Assembly: GCF_038008325.1 (NCBI RefSeq)
Contig: NZ_JBBOYW010000001.1
Span: forward strand, 424,001-488,000
Direction of reading: 5' to 3'
Source: Lysinibacillus sp. FSL K6-0232
GTDB taxonomy: Bacteria; Bacillota; Bacilli; Bacillales_A; Planococcaceae
Length of the DNA: 64,000 nt
In this document: in pieces, positions 60,436-64,000 of the stretch
Position numbering within the stretch: the first letter of the stretch is position 1
Layout: the number at the start of each line of letters is the position of its first letter
Notes under the pieces: model-generated
Told to the model about the DNA's origin: nothing
Databases searched by the model: none
Seen by the model: only the letters and a program-made list of their open reading frames with translations
Program-made: the position numbers and the translations under genes

Positions 60436-62262
60436 TCAAATAGTCAGTAGATTAATCGGTTCAAGATTACAATGTTTTCGAAGTTTATTTAGCTTGTTTA
60501 GGGCTTTTTTATCTTCAATGATATTTTGGTATTTCTCAATCGTTTCATTTGTTGTTGCGTGTATTAATTTGTGCACCAATTTATGGACAATTCGTAGGTT
60601 TTTATATTCATCTGTACCACCTTGATTTCAGGGGAGTACATGATGACAGTGTAGTTCTTCTATGGTTAATTGCTTTCCTGTTACTTCACATTTCATTTGT
60701 GACATGGAAGCTCTTGAAACACGGTTATCATTGTATTCAGCACTTTCATACGGATTATACATCTTTGCCAATTGGATAATGTCATCTCTTGTTTGACTTG
60801 TTAGGCTTTTCGAAGATTTTATTCGACCTTCTTGTGTATAATCACAGACATCTTGACTAAAGTTCATAACTTTTTTATGCTGAACGTAATGAATTGGGTA
60901 GATACATACATTGTGAATCTTCCATGTTTTTGATTCAGATTTCCCATAGAATTTCTTATATAACGGTGACATGTCGGTGTCACTTGGTTTTAAGAATTTT
61001 CCTACTTGCCTTAACTTATTGTGCATATATGGTTTCAGTGAGAAAGCCAATTTCGCAAAATCTATATTGCAGTAGGTGGCACAGCTATAATATTCATGCC
61101 ATCCTAAAATCATGCTGTTGAGCTTTGTTACGTGGGATGATTGAATGTTATCGGGGATAATTTTGACTTGCTCTTTTATCTCCTTTTTCATTCTTTCAAG
61201 TGCTTTGTCTGATATATGTGATTGTGCCACATACCCTCCAAATGTTTTTCCCTTTTTCACAGCTTTAATTTTTACCCCTAAAAAGTCAGAGTAGTTTTTC
61301 CGCAAATTGATAATTTTTGATTTTTCCTCACTAATATCTAATTTCAAGCGAATCTTTAGCCAGTCTTTAACCGCACATAATATTCTTTTCGCACTTTGAT
61401 AATCTCTACACATAATTTTAAAATCGTCTGCGTATCTCACAATATACATTTGTTTTAAGTTTGTTTTCTTTTGTTGATTGTATTGACTTTGATACGTTTT
61501 ATATTGCTTTTGTGTTGTGAACGTTTCCCATTGTGAAGAAATCCACCAATCTAATTCGTTTAACACGATATTAGATAGTAAAGGGGAAAGAATTCCTCCT
61601 TGTGGTGTTCCTTTGTTTGGAATGCCTTCTCCTTGAATCGGAGCTTTTAACATAGCTTTAATGATGCTAATTAATTTTCTATCCTTTATTCCTAACGCGT
61701 ACATTTGTTTAATAAGCTTTGTGTGATTTACGTTATCGAAAAAGCCCTTAATATCAATATCAACTGTATAGTAAAACTTCCCGATATTGATGAGGCTCAT
61801 CATTCTTGAAATCGCGTGTTTTGTACTTCGATTAGGACGGAAACCATAGCTATGTGGGTGAAATTTTGCTTCACATATTGGTTCCAACACTTGTTTAATA
61901 CATTGTTGTACAAGTCTATCAATCATTGTCGGTATTCCTAAAGGGCGTGTTTTGCCATTAGCTTTCGGAATGTAAACTCGTCGAACAGTGTCTGGTGTAT
62001 AAAACTTTAGTTTTTCTTGCACTGCTTCAATATACGATTCCAATGATTGACCTTTAATATCTTTAATTGTGAGTTTATCTGTGCCAGCAGTTTGACTGCC
62101 TGTGTTACTTTTAATTGTGCGAAAGGCTAAGCGAATATTATTTTCACTCGAAATAATACGCATTAAATTTTGAAACGACTCATTGTTTTGTGACCGTTTG
62201 TATAAGTCATCAAATAGTTTTGTCATATCATAATAGTCATTGTATCTATACTTGTTCGTCAC
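60436..62262 (-). pseudogene. Group II intron reverse transcriptase/maturase with a premature TGA in its HNH domain
   Basis: The 544-residue frame from GTG 62262 (AAAGGAG upstream) to a TGA at 60630-60628 has all RT blocks: KANGKTRPLGIPTMIDRLVQ, SYGFRPNRSTKHAI, DIDIKGFFDNVNH, GTPQGGILSPLLSNIVLNEL and RYADDFKIM, then a maturase X domain and CEVTGKQLTIEELHCHHVLP, the start of an HNH endonuclease. After the TGA the same frame continues with NQGGTDEYKNLRIVHKLVHK, the remainder of the HNH motif, to a TGA at 60436. RT and maturase may still support splicing; DNA cleavage for retrohoming is probably lost. GTG rather than ATG start is tentative. Confidence 0.88.
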
Positions 62263-62965
62263 TCTGTTGGGACAACTCCTTTGCAGAAAATTGTTTTCCC
62301 TTTCTTACTCGAAAAACAGAGTTAGTTTTGAATCTATTAATCCATTCTTATTTGACTCGTGCCTATCCCTCCACTACTTATTATCGTAGTTTCATCGGTA
62401 CTGTGGCACTACTTTCACCAAGATAAAGTAGCTTATTATACCCGAAGGATTTTCGTCTACAACTGTCCTCGACTATGAGTTTCTGTAAAACAGATACAGT
62501 TCTTGGCTTCCCACGTTCCAAAGATTCCCGTTCACGTAATACTTAGGTGCTTCCTTTGAGCCTGTTAGCTTGATACCGTCTATCGCTCGGTATAGAGTTT
62601 TTCATAACGCCAAATTTTACTCAACTCCACTAACTTACCACTATTGGTAATACCTTATCATCACAGATAAGATAACCACCTATAGACTCGTACATTCAGA
62701 AGTTCGTCAGTACATGTGTACATTCTCACCGTATATTACAACCACCCGACTACTCTAAGTGACAGTTCTTTATTCCTGTTCACTTTCGCCGACTTCACCC
62801 CGCTTTAAACAGTTCCATAATAGTCTGCTTCCCTGCTTAGGGGAGTATTAGTGTGAGGGTTTCAGCACAGCATGACGGCTTTCATTCCCCTCAAGGATTC
62901 TTCAGTTTTCTAATAAATCTTCCCAACCAATATTTCTATTGGAATTTCAGATTAACGTGTCGCAC
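62263..62965 (-). ncRNA. Group II intron 5' region (domains I-III)
   Basis: About 700 non-coding bases between the GTGCG 5' end and the maturase ORF. This is the size expected for domains I-III; I did not fold it or assign the exon-binding sites. Confidence 0.8.
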
Positions 62966-64000
62966 TGGCATGATGATCTGACACTTTGCTATCATCAACA
63001 AATGCTTTTGTTGCTTTGATTGGCTTTGTCAGCAGTTTATTGGCGATGGAACGGTACTCACCAATGCCACATGCCTTTAAGCGTTCAGGTATTGTAGCAA
63101 CAATATCCTGAGAAATAAAGCGAGAATCTGTACGAGGATATGTTAATACTTTATGTTGCTCATACAGCTTTTGCATAATATTTAATGTTTCCTTTGCGGA
63201 ATAGCCGAAGATTTTATTGGCATCACGCTGTAATTCTGTTAAATCGTATAGACTAGGCGCAAATGATTTTTTTGGCTTCTTTTCAATATCTGTTACGACT
63301 GCATTACTATTTCCTAGCTTTTTCACTAGTATGTCGATTTTTTCCTTATCAAAGCTGCGACTATTGCCTTTTTGATCTTGCCAAGTAAGCTTTAAATTGT
63401 CTGCTGTTTGTGCCTCAATACCATAATAAGTTTGTGCCTTAAAGTTTTTAATTTCATCTTCACGTGCAGCAATTATCGCTACTGTCGGTGTTTGGACACG
63501 TCCACAATTCAACTGTGCGTTAAAGCGGGTAGTTAAAGCACGAGTAGCATTAAGCCCGATATACCAATCTGCCTCAGAACGAGCAACGGCAGAAGCATAT
63601 AAATTATTGTAGGCTTGCCCAGGCTTTAAATTAGCAAAGCCATCTTTAATCGCCTTATCTGTAACAGAGGAAATCCATAAACGTTTAATTGGTTTTTTAA
63701 CATTTACTTTATCAATAATCCAGCGTGCTACTAATTCGCCCTCACGCCCAGCATCTGTAGCAATAATAATTTCACCTACATCTTTACGAATAAGCTGGCT
63801 TTTGACCGCATTAAATTGTTTACCTGTTTGTTTAATAACGGTTAGCTTTAAACGCTCTGGCAGCATTGGTAGGTCCTCTAGGTTCCACGTTTTATATTTC
63901 ACATCATAACTTTCAGGGTCAGCTAGTGTGACAAGATGTCCAAGCGCCCAAGTAACAATATATTGATCTCCCTCAAGGAAGCCATTTCCCTTTTTATGAC
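62966..64000 (-). CDS. topB: DNA topoisomerase III, 5' exon, continuing beyond the right edge
   Basis: Reading leftwards from the window edge the frame is open: KKGNGFLEGDQYIVTWALGH, LVTLADPESYDVKYKTWNLE, then IIIATDAGREGELVARWI with the metal-binding acidic residues, GRVQTPTVAIIAAREDEI, and the active-site tyrosine in KVLTYPRTDSRF. It ends with KVSDHHA just before the intron. These are hallmark motifs of type IA topoisomerases of the TopB group. The true start codon is outside the window; the GTG at 63902 is internal (SYDVKYK). Three further residues after HHA in the unspliced frame are intron-encoded. Confidence 0.95.

Larger units (their letters stand above)
60335..62965 (-). mobile_element. 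Group II intron (2631 bp) inserted in topB
   Basis: On the minus strand the intron starts GTGCGACACG at 62965, the consensus 5' end of bacterial group II introns, and ends TTACCTATTCCTAT at 60335, in keeping with a 3' AY. The exon sequence CATCATGCCA joined to TCATTCCAACAG restores the topoisomerase motif HHAIIPTEG in frame (one plus two codon bases). A typical domain V lies at 60433-60398 and a domain VI-like stem between it and the 3' end. The region 62263-62965 holds domains I-III, and the reverse transcriptase lies in domain IV. It has the same orientation as topB. Confidence 0.93.

Noticed and set aside
1..64000. CRISPR arrays, tRNA and rRNA genes
   Set aside because: No regularly spaced repeats and no recognisable tRNA or rRNA sequence were noticed on reading; short tRNAs could still be missed without a covariance search.

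Overview
The window looks like a chromosomal segment of a low-GC, spore-forming member of the Bacillaceae/Caryophanaceae, most like Lysinibacillus. The grounds are Bacillus-type Shine-Dalgarno sequences (AAAGGAGG), frequent TTG and GTG starts, intrinsic terminators after most genes, and a Firmicutes gene set: HemAT, a PdaC-like deacetylase, Spx, HelD, ABC-F proteins, a YfiB/YfiC-like ABC pair and a truncated S-layer-homology protein. The species assignment is inference. I saw no rRNA, tRNA or CRISPR array.

Layout. 1-5.6 kb: an acyl-CoA dehydrogenase cut by the left edge, a membrane metallophosphoesterase, undecaprenyl-diphosphatase (uppP), the haem-based aerotaxis sensor hemAT and a 2-hydroxyacid dehydrogenase. 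5.6-10.7 kb: an AIM24-family protein, then a three-gene operon that fits lysine catabolism (semialdehyde dehydrogenase, L-lysine 6-dehydrogenase, acyl-CoA dehydrogenase). 10.8-18.3 kb: secreted beta-propeller protein, cell-wall deacetylase, a split ThrE-type exporter, and a PAS/GGDEF/EAL protein whose GGDEF motif is degenerate. 18.4-32.2 kb: an EamA transporter broken by a TAG codon, a heterodimeric ABC exporter, tandem GNAT, HelD, glycerophosphodiesterase, DUF2804, amidase, nitroreductase and dipeptidase genes. 32.2-34.2 kb: a graveyard holding a tyrosine-integrase C-terminus, a 46-aa phage-like ORF, an S-layer-homology gene stopped by what looks like an IS end, a membrane-protein remnant and direct repeats.

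34.2-47.1 kb: a serine acetyltransferase, then two amino-acid catabolism modules. An M20 carbamoylase/amidohydrolase is flanked by two AraC regulators; the second is split by a complete 1237-bp IS3-family element with a 3-bp target duplication. An operon of Na+/amino-acid symporter, M20 amidohydrolase, diaminopropionate ammonia-lyase and RidA follows. Next come two short-chain dehydrogenases and a GAF/LuxR regulator broken by a frameshift. 47.3-54.4 kb: an ECF sigma factor with no adjacent anti-sigma, an spx-like/marR operon with twin palindromes in its promoter, an ABC-F protein, a PseG-like protein and two small oxidoreductases.

54.5-64 kb: a 1260-aa superfamily-1 helicase with a very long coiled coil, directly followed by a small winged-helix-like partner; this is the best candidate for an uncharacterised system. 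At the right edge topB (DNA topoisomerase III) is split by a 2631-bp group II intron. I could place both splice sites to the base. Its reverse transcriptase/maturase ORF carries a premature TGA inside the C-terminal HNH domain.

A theme of the window is gene decay: an in-frame TAG, a frameshift, an in-frame TGA, two IS-related truncations and an integrase remnant. Some of the single-base lesions could be sequencing errors. Two copies of a long interspersed repeat (about 1.6 kb and 30.5 kb) also link otherwise unrelated intergenic regions.
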